Below, piece after piece: positions 1 to 10,000 of a stretch of 62,500 nt of DNA (the stretch's first letter is position 1; each line of letters opens with the position of its first letter). The stretch is from Mesostigma viride (Eukaryota; Streptophyta; Mesostigmatophyceae; Mesostigmatales; Mesostigmataceae). The position numbers and the translations under genes were made by a program. The stretch is from the NCBI GenBank assembly GCA_009746045.1, contig RPFO01001269.1, forward strand, positions 2,501 to 65,000. The letters run 5' to 3'. The notes under the pieces were generated by a model. That model was not told the origin of the DNA and did no database searches. It saw only the letters and a list, made by a program, of their open reading frames with translations.

Positions 1-381
1 TTTGACCCCACGCCATGTGCTTACCCCCCCCATGCAGCTATACCATCAAACCCCACCATTCCCACAGCTTCGTTGACCCAACCTGTACATCCCACCCCCT
101 CAACAACAACAACAACAACAACATTACAGCCGAAAGCCCTCCTACCCCCTCCTCCTTCACCCCTTCCCCCCACGTATATGTTCATGGCTGCAGCTTTGAC
201 CACGTGCTATGGTCAGTTTTGATCGCAAGCGGTGGGCACACGTCCCCCACAACAACAACAAAGAAAATGAGGCTGCTTGGGCTCAATCTTCTTTTGAGAA
301 GATTCAGATTGAAGCTGCTGACAACCTCCTTCCCCTATGAATCCATGGCTGCTCCCTCCCCCCCTGTCTCCATGGCCGCAG
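1..381. other. intron or upstream DNA with decayed repeats of an exon boundary
   Basis: No complete gene is visible. Short diverged copies of the sequence around the acceptor and start of the downstream terminal exon occur at about 1-35 and 185-262. They share a GCAGCTTTGACC-like core and a later CCCCCACAACAA stretch. An (AAC)n run lies at 102-122. This looks like small tandem duplications of an exon edge that have decayed. The ORF that can be read through this stretch has low-complexity composition and is not supported. Confidence 0.4.
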
Positions 382-481
382 CTTTGACCCCAAGCTGTGT
401 GCTTACATCCCCCACAACAAGGAGTGGATCAAGCAGCGCGCGTTCCGGCACCTCAAGGAGCAGGCCAACGACTACGAATAA
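382..481 (+). CDS. 3'-terminal exon of an unrecognised gene (partial)
   Basis: A pyrimidine-rich tract followed by GCAG at 378-381 looks like a splice acceptor. The next 100 bases read one nucleotide plus FDPKLCAYIPHNKEW..., ending EQANDYE and TAA at 479-481. The composition (balanced, charged, amphipathic, with the core KEWIKQRAFRHLKEQ) is that of a real C-terminus, unlike the proline-rich readings of neighbouring frames. I do not recognise the family. The earlier exons would lie left of the window. Decayed copies of the same exon edge just upstream suggest local duplication. Confidence 0.45.
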
Positions 482-3351
482 AGGCACACCTCGGCCTGTG
501 TGGAGCGAGGGGCGGGGCAGACGACCAGCTACAGTCGACTGGGGTCATCCCCTGTGCCCAGTCGTAGCCGAGGGGCACCCTGGGCTAACAGCTACAAACG
601 AGGGCATACCTTTTCCAACTCGTTGGGGGCATGGCGAGCTGGCAAGTGCAAGTGCGGAGTGGCGGCCTCTTTCAGGAGGAGATTTTTTGTCCGATTCAAG
701 CTAAAGGTTTCGTCCGAAAGCATTCCAGCCAGTTCTTCCCATCTTCCTGGTTGCCGCGAAAAGGCAATGTCCTAGGCCTCTAGATGCCATCGGTTACGAT
801 TGCGACGATGGATGGGTGTTTGTATGGATGGGTGCAGTGTCCCAAAAGGGCGGCCAACGGTCACGATGAAGAGGCAAGATGGGGCCCAAGCCCAGTAGCA
901 CGGCAAGCAGGGATGGGAACCTCGGGCAGCAAGCAGGAAAGGCCTGTGCAAGGAAGCCGCAGTATGGTCCAGGGCAGGCTGGCGATGACCTGTTACACGC
1001 AGAGGGCCTGTTACACAACAGGACAAGTTGAGGAGGGTTCTGCCCTGGGGTGGTGTCCTTAGCCGAAGAACGAGGGGCATGCCCAGCAAACGGGCGGGCG
1101 AGTGGAAGGCGGGCGCCAGGCGCGGCGTGTGGCCGGGAAACTCAAGCCTACAAGGGGCTTGTGAACATGTTGGCTCGCCCCCAGGACAGGGCAGCGCAGA
1201 AATGACGGCGGATGGTGAAGAATTCCGCGGGCCGATGGCTCCCGTAGGATTGAGGCGAGCTACGGGGCAGGGCAATGTCTGTGTTTGAATTCTTATTTTG
1301 GCTCCAAGGGAAGTCCATGGGTCCCTGAACCCCTGATTCGAGCAGTTACAATGAGTACTGCAGGCAGACGGCTGCGTCATCTCGCTGGCGTCAGTACATG
1401 CGGTCGCATGTACCTCGAGCCCATGGCATATTCTGTCATGGGGTTGATGACGACGGCGGTGGTGAGGTTGCAGCCGCGACGTTCATGTTGACATCGGGCA
1501 GTAGTTGGGGGGCAGCGATCACGAAACCTCCCCACTGTTGCAGCTCCTGTTTTGTTCCCCCGAGGCTTGGGGGATCGTTGGAATGCATTCCTATCCCGAG
1601 GGAACATTACCATGGGATGCATTCCTACCGTTCCGTGTCGGTTTGGGGATCTGCCAGTGGCCGTTTGACCCCAGCACGCAGCAACGATGGCCACAACAGC
1701 ATCGGCTTGAGCAACCGCGGCAGCGGAATCGCCAAACTCCCTGCCCAGAGGGCTGCTACAAATCTCTGAGCTTTGCACGCATGTAAGGGTCGTCTGCGCG
1801 TGAAGCAGATTTTGCAAGAAAGATCTCGTCTCTAAGACTAGAGTTTGTTTCGGCCGTGTTTGTGAGAGCAGCGGTGATCGAGGGCTTGCCTGGGTCCCTG
1901 CGTAGTCTTAGGCATGCATGTCGTGGCTCGGAGAGGCTGAGCCACGGCATGCAGACAGGGTAGCGGGTGACGTGTGTCTATTTCTGCTCGGTGTGACAGA
2001 CAGGGTAGTGGGGGAGGGAGACAGGGATGGCGCCATGCACAAGACGAGGACAGGTGGCACCGCGTGAGCGAGTCCTGTGCTCCGGTCATCTGGGCGCAAC
2101 GATAGTGCCGGACAGAGGAAACTGAGACCCTGTGTGCACGAGCCACTCGCTAGGCTCTTTGGATCTGCTTCCTGGGAGTCCTTAACGATGCGACCTGGGT
2201 CCTATGTCTTTCGAAGCACCTGCCTCTCTTGGGCGAGCTTGCCTTTGGGCGCCTGGCTTCGGGCTGCGTGTGTTGGCAGCCGCTGTATCGGTCTTTTACT
2301 TTATATTTGGTCTTTTTTTATTGTATGACTTGTGGCGTGGTCACCCCGTCAGCGGGTCACCTCCCATTGCTCGCCGACCATGTGGCCAGCTGTTGTGCGG
2401 CGTTGGCATTCCAGAGACCGCACCGCCATCATTTTCCTGATCCAAGCCCCTGATGTAATCCTGGGCACCTCCCAGACGTGACACGTTGGGTTTATCTCGC
2501 AGGGTCAGCCCGGCCCTGTGGGTAAACCTCTGGTCCTGTGGGAGTGCTTGACGCTGCGAGCACAACCCTTGCTGCCATTGGATATTAGTAGAATCGGGTC
2601 ATGGGCTTCCCACTGGCTCCAAGGGAAGAAAGAAAGGGGGTGTTACCTCAAGAGCATGCTGCCCCTTCCTACCTGTGCTGCGCCGGTATGGTGTTCTTGG
2701 GTGCAGTTTAGTGTTCTCGGGTGGTCGCCTGGCCATGCCACACTGACCCGGCACTACGCCCTCGCAAAGCTGTACTTGTTGCAGCACGTGGTCGGTGGGG
2801 TGCCGACGTTCGGGAGCGTCGGCAGCATAAAAGATTTACCCTGCAGAGAGGTTGTGGAGACTGTGGCCATTTCCTGGAAGTCATCACGGGGCCACCAGCT
2901 CCTGCCCCAGTCCCTGGATCCCTACGTTTCATGCGGGTGACCCCAAGTGCAGCCTCGGCCCCTCTCGGGGGTGCTCAGGGTGCTCGGCCCTGCTGTGGCT
3001 GCTCAGCCCTCTCGGGGGTGCTCGGCCTTGCTGTGGCTGCTCGGCCCTCTCGGGGGTGCTCGGGGTGCTTGGCATGGTCTCGGCCCGTCTCTGGCCCTCG
3101 TTAGAGGAGAGGGAGGGGGGGCTCGCACAGCGGTATTGGGCTCTTAGTTTATGCATTTCAGCTGATTGGAAGCGCGTATCAAGGCGGGAGGGCCGTGGGT
3201 GCCACTTAAAGGCGTCAACATTCTCCAATGCTTCTTTCCTTGTTAGCGGATTCGGGTACTCCGGCACGTGATCGTTAGCAAGGGCAGACACATGTGCCCT
3301 GTGGAGTGTGCGTGTCAGTCCTCTCTGATACCGAAGGAGATTTCTCGTATA
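482..3351. other. stretch without a supported gene
   Basis: Many short ORFs can be read on both strands, but none has a recognisable domain, splice pattern or plausible composition. Apart from the minisatellite at about 2955-3075, I see short direct repeats (a GGATGCATTCCTA-like motif near 1580 and 1615) and nothing else that can be named. Confidence 0.5.
2955..3075. repeat. GC-rich minisatellite
   Basis: Three to four imperfect units of roughly 36-40 bp share the core CTCGGCCCTCTCGGGGGTGCT and CTGTGGCTGCT. Long ORFs through this array are a by-product of the repeat. Confidence 0.75.
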
Positions 3352-3812
3352 CTATGTGTTCGCATATCCCGTCTGTTTGTGTAAGGCATCAGACGACCGA
3401 GGGTCGTTAAGTTCAAACACGTCCTGGAACTCCGACAGCTCCAATGTCAACGAGTTGACCAACGCGTTCGTCGCGCGCAGAGATGACTCCATCTGTGTCC
3501 CTCTACATCGTCCGAGTCCATTGCGGCCTTGTTGGCGGCCGCCTGAAGACGATCATCCCTGGCCATAGTGTCCAAGACAGCGTGGCGCGCCCCCGTGCTC
3601 ACTCCGCTGAGGTTGATAGCGCCCCTCCATGACAGGTATGCGGTCAGCACTCAGTACACTTTGGCGGGGTGCTCGATCTCGGCTCCGTCGGCGGACAGCT
3701 GCCTCATGCGGTGCAGCGGTTCCTTGCATGACCATTGGGCGTGGGCGGCACAGAGCTTCGCCCCTCTCCAGGCGTCGCAGTGACACCTACTCCCATGCAA
3801 TGCACACTCCCT
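3352..3812 (-). pseudogene. remnant of a Cys/His-rich coding sequence
   Basis: Reading the minus strand from about 3812, an open frame gives a Cys/His cluster (ECALHGSRCHCDAW..., then KLCAAH and WSCKEPLHRMRQL). It meets an in-frame TGA near 3660 and continues in the same frame with TAYLSWRGAINLSG... to DDRLQAAANKAAMDSDD. A one-base frame change near 3490 leads into MESSLRATNALVNSLTLELSEFQDVFEL and the end at 3352. The composition is protein-like over about 150 codons, although no single frame is open throughout. I do not recognise the family. It could be a decayed host gene or a fragment of an unknown mobile element. The spacing of Cys and His (C-x3-H-x3-C-x-C, then C-x2-H) suggests metal binding, which is inference. 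Confidence 0.4.
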
Positions 3813-3867
3813 GATCCTTATGCACCTCATTGTTCACGATGGACAGAGTACAGTATTCTGATTTCTT

Positions 3868-3957
3868 CTGATTTATATATATTAATTAATTAATTAATTA
3901 ATTAATTAATTAATTAATTAGGAACATAACTCCGTTGGGAGTATATGTAGCACATAG
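3868..3957 (-). mobile_element. LINE-A 3' end with (TTAA)n tail
   Basis: On the minus strand this is a roughly 38-base 3' terminal sequence (3957 to 3920) followed by a (TAAT)n tail (about 3919 to 3868). The terminal sequence contains an ACTCCCAACGGAGT stem-loop at 3929-3942 and GTGCTACAT upstream of it. The same terminal sequence occurs near 4690, 37795, 38430, 43150 and 43940, which marks it as a repeated retroelement end. I call the family LINE-A here. Its ORF2 C-terminus can be seen at 37915-38100. Confidence 0.75.
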
Positions 3958-4632
3958 CCCAGAGCCCTCCCTCCGCCTCCACCGACTCCATCACCGCCCA
4001 GCTCCGCGACATCGACCAGCGTCTTAAGGACAACGCCATTGCTATTGAGGTTCTGCAGAACACCGCAGGCCTCACCGCCCAGGCGGTGAAGGACAGTGCC
4101 GCCAAGCCAGCCCCGGCTGGCCTGGCCGTCGATGCTCCTCCCATCACCACCTGGGCGGACATGCTTAAGCAACACACCACCTCCACCACCTCCGCCGTCG
4201 CAGCCCAGCTTCAACGGCAGACGCTTGACCTCCGCGAGGAGGCCGAGCTCGCCAAGCGCAGCCTCAACGTCATTGTCAAGAATCTCAAGATGGAGGAAGG
4301 TGAGAATTCCGAGAAGCTTGCGCGTGCTTTTCAGAGAGAAATCCTTGATCGCATGGGCCTTACTGGTGAGATCGAGCTGGCCGCCCACCGCCTTCCCCGC
4401 GCGCGGGGTAAGGCAGGGCCGCCCCCGCTCCTTCTCACCTTTAAGACCCCGGCGGACAAGATTTCTTTTCTCAGACGCCGCAAGCGGCTCGAGAAGACTC
4501 TCTTCACCCTTGATGACGACTTGACCCTGGCGCAGCAACAACGGCGACGGGAGCTATGGCCGACCTACCTCCAGCTCCGGCAGACCAAGGCAGGGCAGCC
4601 GGTGTACTGGAAGGGGGCGGCCATCTACGTCG
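3958..4632 (+). pseudogene. LINE-A ORF1 fragment, inverted relative to the 3' end beside it
   Basis: The sequence is nearly identical, in inverted orientation, to residues of the ORF1 at 5108-6520. It runs from the PPSASTDSITAQLRDI region to VYWKGAAIYVG, and homology ends at about 4632. It lacks the first half of ORF1. The neighbouring LINE-A 3' end (3868-3957) lies on the opposite strand and abuts it directly. The pair therefore has the layout produced by twin priming, where the 5' part of a LINE is inserted inverted. No clear target-site duplication was found around this copy. Confidence 0.75.
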
Positions 4633-4687
4633 GCATCCACTCTCTGCTCATCATCATGGTCGTGCCGAGCTATTAATTATCAACATC

Positions 4688-4701
4688 ACTCCGTTGGGAG
4701 T
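4688..4701 (-). other. LINE-A 3' terminal stem-loop
   Basis: On the element strand, ACTCC-CAAC-GGAGT forms a 5-bp stem with a 4-base loop, 14 bases from the element end. In LINE families with structured 3' ends this kind of hairpin is where reverse transcriptase recognises the RNA. That role is inferred here from position and recurrence. Confidence 0.6.
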
Positions 4702-5107
4702 AGATGTAGCACATAGCCCTGAGAAGGGGCATATGGCTTTAAATACATTCTAGGCTACTTCATGCAAGGGTGGGAATGTAAGCTACCCCTGCTCTAGGTG
4801 CACCAGGGCACCCGCACCCTCATGGTCTATCACGCTATGCCCGGGTAATTGGGGGGAGCATGCCTGTGAGGGGGAAGATCATCATGGCTATACAAAAACT
4901 AGAGCGTGGCATCTCAGCAGAGAGCAGCTCTCTGCATGGGCACAGCATTACTAAATAAAACTAGGCATCGTCTGGAGTGTGGCTCATCATAGGCACACAT
5001 GTACATGATTACATAAAGCGCGTGGCTTAGCTGGATTAGGGCCTCTAGGAGGCGTACATGTACATGGCCACGGTCTATCTATTCTACACTACTACTGCTG
5101 TATTCCC

Positions 5108-6520
5108 CTAAGCTGGGGCGTCTGGAGTCGTTGGGGCCGCGGGGGTCGCCTGCCAGGGCTTGTGGCCGACGTAGATGGCCGCCCCCTTCCAGTACACCGG
5201 CTGCCCTGCCTTGGTCTGCCGGAGCTGGAGGTAGGTCGGCCATAGCTCCCGTCGCCGTTGTTGCTGCGCCAGGGTCAAGTCGTCATCAAGGGTGAAGAGA
5301 GTCTTCTCGAGCCGCTTGCGGCGTCTGAGAAAAGAAATCTTGTCCGCCGGGGTCTTAAAGGTGAGAAGGAGCGGGGGCGGCCCTGCCTTACCCCGCGCGC
5401 GGGGAAGGCGGTGGGCGGCCAGCTCGATCTCACCAGTAAGGCCCATGCGATCAAGGATTTCTCTCTGAAAAGCACGCGCAAGCTTCTCGGAATTCTCACC
5501 TTCCTCCATCTTGAGATTCTTGACAATGACGTTGAGGCTGCGCTTGGCGAGCTCGGCCTCCTCGCGGAGGTCAAGCGTCTGCCGTTGAAGCTGGGCTGCG
5601 ACGGCGGAGGTGGTGGAGGTGGTGTGTTGCTTAAGCATGTCCGCCCAGGTGGTGATGGGAGGAGCATCGACGGCCAGGCCAGCCGGGGCTGGCTTGGCGG
5701 CAATGTCCTTCACCGCCTGGGCGGTGAGGCCTGCGGTGTTCTGCAGAACCTCGATAGCAATGGCGTTGTCCTTAAGACGCTGGTCGATGTCGCGGAGCTG
5801 GGCGGTGATGGAGTCGGTGGAGGCGGAGGGAGGGGGGGGGGTGGAGGCGAGGAGGGCGGCGGTGGCGGTGGGGATGGTGGGGAGCTCAGCAGCCAGCGTG
5901 CCGCCAAGTGCCGCCACATCTGCAGCAATGGGCGTCACGTGCTGTGAGAGGGCGGCGTGGAGGTGGTGGACGAAGGTGGATTTGGTATTGAGGGCGGGGT
6001 GCAGAAGGTCCTCGGCCGAGCGCTTAGTGAGGGTAAAGAGAGCTGCGAGCTGAAGGCGGGGGCGAGACCAGCCGGCCAGGTTGGTGTCGACTGGGCGGTC
6101 TGAGACGCGGTGGGAAAACCGGCCGTCAACTCCGTTGCGAAAAAAGTAAGTGTGGAAATTGAGTTGCTGGCACAGGGCCAGCAGTGAGGCGTGTGACCCG
6201 TAAAACACGAGCTCCAGTATCTTGATGGGTGGCATGTCGAAAAAGGCAGGCATGTTGACGTCGAAGGTGGTAAAGAGCCTGTCGACGTCAAAATCGCGCT
6301 CAGACCAGCTCGGTTCGGCTGGGCGGCTGCGTTTTGGCTCAGGCGAGGCTGAAGGCGAGGCAGGAAGCCCGGGAGGGTGCTGGACGACCACCAGTGCGCG
6401 ACTAGTGGCAGCACTGCCTTCCGGCCCTGATGGCGAAGCTGCAGCCGGAGCTGCAGACGTATTTTCATTGCCGAGCGCAGCCGCTAGGCTGCGTTGCGTC
6501 GAGGCGCGTTTATTCGCCAT
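5108..6520 (-). CDS. LINE ORF1 protein, L1-type RNA-binding
   Basis: A 470-residue intact ORF opens with ATG at 6520, the first ATG after the leader. The N-terminal 110 residues are Ala/Pro/Ser-rich and basic. A middle section (about 200-270) has hydrophobic spacing compatible with a coiled coil. From about residue 315 the protein resembles the L1 ORF1 RNA-recognition domain: SLNVIVKNLKMEEGE..., then AAHRLPRARGKAGPPPLLLTF. A C-terminal domain follows with LDDDLTLAQQQRRRELWP. In the L1 family this protein coats its own RNA and acts as a nucleic-acid chaperone. No stop or frameshift breaks it, so the copy is young or selected. Closely similar fragments occur at 3958-4632 and, more diverged, at 18107-18748. 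Confidence 0.8.
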   Translation of the reverse strand: MANKRASTQRSLAAALGNENTSAAPAAASPSGPEGSAATSRALVVVQHPPGLPASPSASPEPKRSRPAEPSWSERDFDVDRLFTTFDVNMPAFFDMPPIKILELVFYGSHASLLALCQQLNFHTYFFRNGVDGRFSHRVSDRPVDTNLAGWSRPRLQLAALFTLTKRSAEDLLHPALNTKSTFVHHLHAALSQHVTPIAADVAALGGTLAAELPTIPTATAALLASTPPPPSASTDSITAQLRDIDQRLKDNAIAIEVLQNTAGLTAQAVKDIAAKPAPAGLAVDAPPITTWADMLKQHTTSTTSAVAAQLQRQTLDLREEAELAKRSLNVIVKNLKMEEGENSEKLARAFQREILDRMGLTGEIELAAHRLPRARGKAGPPPLLLTFKTPADKISFLRRRKRLEKTLFTLDDDLTLAQQQRRRELWPTYLQLRQTKAGQPVYWKGAAIYVGHKPWQATPAAPTTPDAPA

Positions 6521-6693
6521 ATAGTGCGTTATAGCGTTGGAAAATTATATCAGCATGTGCGTCTAAGAAAGACGAAGCGATTGTGATATTCACAGCTGAA
6601 TTCGGGGCTCAAACGTGAAAGTTATGAGCTCCGACAGCCATGGCTACCTCGTGGCTCGTGGCTCGTGGCTCGTGGATCTCTGTGCCGAGCTAT

Positions 6694-7237
6694 GGATGCC
6701 GAGAATGCTCATAACTTTTGCTTCCGGGCATGAAATTTGGTCGGTAAATTGCAACAGACTCGCCTTTTGATGACGAACACGCTGATCTAATTTTTGGCAG
6801 CCATCGCCCAGGATTTCGAAAGTTATCGCCAGCGGCCTGCCCAGCAGATATCGCTATTTTTTTGCACGTTATGGCGGCACCACGCACGTGAGCCGTGCGC
6901 CTGCGCCTCCTGCCATCGTCTTCAGCTCTTCCTGCCGAATCTATCGATGACCAGATTGCTGCAAACAAAATCGCCAACGACATTGCCGTCGCCAAGAAAG
7001 CCGCTAACAAGCGCACCAAGACTTCGGCAGCGACTTCGGAAGCAACTCCGATAGCGGATGAAACCTCCTTGCCGGACTCCATTTCTTCCTCATTCTACAT
7101 GCCAGACAAACGTTTGAGCCTGGACGACATCGCTGCCTTCCTCGGCTTCAGCGACGCCGACGTGCTAAACGTGCCGAGGCTCCGCAACGCACACGACACC
7201 GAGATTCGCCACCCTCGCACCGGCCAGGTTATGGAGG
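6694..7237 (+). pseudogene. LINE-B 5' region and first part of ORF1 (left of the gypsy insertion)
   Basis: An ORF can be read from about 6895, where the start codon is uncertain. It runs through PAESIDDQIAANKIANDIAV and KRLSLDDIAAFLGFSDADVL to HPRTGQVME at the insertion site of the gypsy element. The frame continues exactly at 16730 once the element and one copy of its 5-bp duplication are removed. This is therefore the N-terminal third of a LINE ORF1 interrupted by insertion. The stretch 6694-6894 is AT-richer and holds the probable leader. Confidence 0.75.
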
Positions 7238-8025
7238 TGTAACAAGCAAAAATGACTTTGTTGTTACATCCTTTGTTTTGTGAATGTTTGGCTTTTATTC
7301 GAGGACTTTTGGATCAGTATTGAGAAATTAAGTTATGAGGTTTCTAAGACGACGGTACTTGGAGCTGATACTTTGTCAGCCAACTGATAGGAACCCTCAT
7401 TGGTCGTGGCCTGATCCACGTAGGGTTGTAGTTTGTTGGCTGATACTACTGATAGGAGCCCTCATTGGTCGTGGCCTGATCCACGTGGGGTTGTAGTTTG
7501 TTAGTTGGTACTATTGAGTCTTAAATGCTCCTTTGGGACTTCAGTGCTCACGACAGATTTAGGATCTCATGGAAAGATTCTGCCAGGCTGTGTGTGGTGT
7601 TGTTCTGTTTTGTGTGACTAGGATGGATACGAAGATCTTGTATAGGATTCCATGGTTCTGATTCAATGGTTCTCTTCAGGCTAAGGTTGGAGCAAGCTCG
7701 ACAAGCACGTCGATATCAAGGACGTGGGGTCGCCATTGTTGCTACGTTGGTTTTGATTCACCATGGTATAATAAAGCTTGGCTTTGTTGTCCAATCCATA
7801 AGAGCCCCTTGGCTATAGACGTCCTTCAGTTCCACAGAGGTCGTCTATACACGAGCTTGTCTTTGTGTCTACAAGGGGTTGTGATTCCCTAAATCACGTG
7901 CTGTGGAATTTCCATCTCAACGTTGCTCGGATACTTGAAGTTCTGCAACTCAGGAAAGCAACCCAGGTAAAAGATCTTTCATATTGGACTGTGGATGATG
8001 TTGATGATCATTTTTAGTCGTTACA
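7238..8025 (+). repeat. 5' LTR of the gypsy element
   Basis: Starts TGTAACAAGC and ends GTCGTTACA. An AATAAA polyadenylation-type signal lies at 7770-7775. Two tandem units of about 63 bp (starting near 7384 and 7447) each carry the block CCCTCATTGGTCGTGGCC followed by TGATCCACGT(A/G)GGG. A diverged solo LTR at 43207-43912 shares only short blocks with this LTR, but the second unit's 33-base core (7459-7491) is identical there. Confidence 0.92.
7394..7491 (+). promoter_or_regulatory. duplicated LTR core with G-box (CACGTG)
   Basis: Two copies of a 33-base block (7394-7426 and 7459-7491) sit in the probable U3 region. The second contains CCACGTGG, a palindromic G-box. The identical 33 bases occur in the solo LTR at 43349-43381, although the surrounding LTR sequence has diverged strongly. 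This conservation suggests an enhancer or transcription-factor site, which is inference. Confidence 0.5.
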
Positions 8026-8026
8026 T

Positions 8027-8037
8027 TGGTATCGGAG
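8027..8037 (+). other. primer-binding site, initiator tRNA-Met type
   Basis: TGGTATCGGAG begins one base after the 5' LTR and matches, with one change, the usual TGGTATCAGAG complement of the 3' end of initiator methionine tRNA. Confidence 0.8.
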
Positions 8038-8399
8038 GATCTCTACTTTGGTGTTTCTCTTGAAGTCGCAACCTTCCGGGTAGTACAACGTTGATCAGAT
8101 GTCTGTCATCCGAGAAGATTCATAGAGTTGCGGAAAACTTACGGTGTTACAGACTGAGACACATCCTGATGTGACTGTCTTGCTCTGTAACACTAGAAGT
8201 CAGCCGTAACCGTTGTCTCTACTAGGCAGACGATCGCGACTCCATGTGGAAGTATGAGTAGTTCGAAGACACAATCACCTTTACCCCCTACTAATCAAGG
8301 TTTGGAGATCCGTCATCATCTCTGGAACCCATTGCTAGGGAAGGTGCTGAGACAACTGCTCGTACTCCACGGCGTCAACTTGATTTCAACCGTACTTCT

Positions 8400-9760
8400 A
8401 TGTCTGAAGTGAGGCGGCCCTCGTTGTCCATAGGGCCCAAGTTTTCCGTCATTGCATCTGGTCTCCAACCAGGCGAGCCATCGCTGACAGGCGTGGGTCG
8501 AGGAGCGTCACTGTCGCCCAGGATTCCAAGCGCGCGAACGAGTCCTGTGCGGAGTGCATCTTCTTCATTTCTTTTCCCGCTAAATACCACGCCTGGAAGA
8601 GACGGGACCAGACTTGCAGCGGATCGCCTCTCAGCAGCTAAAATCAGATTATTACACGATGAACAACACGCAGCGATGTATAGAAAGATGGTGGAGGAGG
8701 TGGAACAGGATGTGGGAAGACTTCGTCAGAGAATTGAGGAGGAGGAGGCGGCCATGCGTGACATGGTTGCTGGATTGGGGAGAGAGGCTCCTCGGTTGGG
8801 TGACGGAAGGGTTTTACCTAATAGTACCGCAGTTACTACGAGGAATGAGACGCAGGATAGCGATAGGCAGGATCCAGCGCAGACGACCTCGGTCACCTTC
8901 ACCACCCCCGCCAGCGACGTCCCCGTGACCGTCACTATACCACCGCATCAAGGTTCCGCCCCGCCATTTCCAAAAATCGAATCCGTAGACAAGCTGTCGC
9001 TCACCAATCTAACCCACCGCAGTTTCGATCATTTCTCTACTCGATTCCAGGATGTGTTCGCTATCCACTTTGCTAACTACGGCAAACGAGCGGAAGAACG
9101 ACTTTCCCTGGACATCCAGAAGAAGATGGTTCGACAGCGAATGAGCGACAGTGCAGCCGACAGGTTTGATGAGTTTTTACGATCCTCGGCAGGTAATACT
9201 TGCAAGGATTTGCCATCTCTCATGCTTTCATTTCGACGTTTTCTCCTTCCCCAGGACCAGCTCCGTCTGGACCGGGACGCGTTGGCCAACTGTACTCAGT
9301 CCGGCCTGACACTACCACAATACGTAGAGACGTTTACCAACCTGAGGGCCAAAATCCCCCAGTGCTCTGATTCTGAAGCTCTTCACAGGTTTCTGCATGG
9401 GCTTCCCCTCAAGTCAGGGTGGATATTGACAAGCATTTCTCCCCTTTCGACTATGTCGAGTGGAAGTGGGATACTGTGCTGTCTTATGCCCTCACGCTGT
9501 GCCGTGTCCCTGACTTTTCCCTCAAGTGGGAGCCTGCTGCAGGCAACCAGGCGCCTGCTGTTAAGAAGCCCCTGAACCAGCTGAACGCTGTGATGGAGGA
9601 GCTCAGTGCCATGGAGCAGTCCAAAGGAGCCTGTTTCACGTGTGGCCAGCTGGGACACTTTGCACGGGATTGCCCCAAGCGAGACCAGTTCCCAGCGACA
9701 CCAAGGGTCCTCAGGGGGTTCTTCCATTCACCAGACCATCCACCTTCCCTCCTGGGGTGA
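8400..9760 (+). pseudogene. gypsy Gag with zinc knuckle (frame-shifted)
   Basis: The ORF from 8400 starts MSEVRRPSLS. A coiled-coil-like segment rich in Glu and Arg lies at about residues 85-125. A retrotransposon Gag core follows (PKIESVDKLSLTNLTHRSF through DRFDEFLRSS, LMLSFRRFLLPQDQLRLDRD and HRFLHGLP). At about 9415 the homologous frame shifts: SPFDYVEWKWDTVLSYA... leads to a CCHC zinc knuckle, CFTCGQLGHFARDC, near 9631-9672. A further frame change near 9690 extends a basic Gly/Pro/Gln-rich linker to about 9891. Gag forms the particle shell and the knuckle binds RNA. The shifts make this copy defective as read, unless they are assembly indels. Confidence 0.85.
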
Positions 9761-10000
9761 GCCAGAGCGACCACAGGGCACAGCCTGGGTTTAGACCCAA
9801 CTTCCAGGCTTCGGGCAAGGGACCATTCCAGCCCAAGGGATTCACAGGCAAGACAGGCGTCGGATGGTCAACGCCCTGTGGCACCTCCTAGCAGAGGAGG
9901 AGGAGGGAGAAGGGGAGGCAGACGGCATAGAGGATCAGCAGGTGCAGCCTTCAGTGGGGAGCTCGTCTTCAGATCATCCTCCTGAGCTGCCAAAAAACTA

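Larger units (their letters stand above)
4662..6693 (-). mobile_element. ORF1-only (HAL1-like) LINE-A element with target-site duplication
   Basis: The element runs from about 6681 down to 4674. A 12-bp direct repeat, GTGCCGAGCTAT, flanks it at 4662-4673 and 6682-6693. In order on the minus strand it has a roughly 160-base 5' leader with four GTGGCTC-type heptamers, one ORF (5108-6520), a roughly 430-base 3' untranslated region, the 3' stem-loop at 4688-4701 and a short AT tail. There is no ORF2 at all, yet the 3' end matches LINE-A copies that carry ORF2 sequence. This is the layout of a non-autonomous half-LINE that would depend on ORF2 protein supplied in trans. Confidence 0.8.

Noticed and set aside
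1-704. 229-codon ORF from position 15
   Set aside because: The proline/threonine/asparagine-rich reading runs across a probable splice acceptor; the alternative frame at 382-481 is more protein-like.
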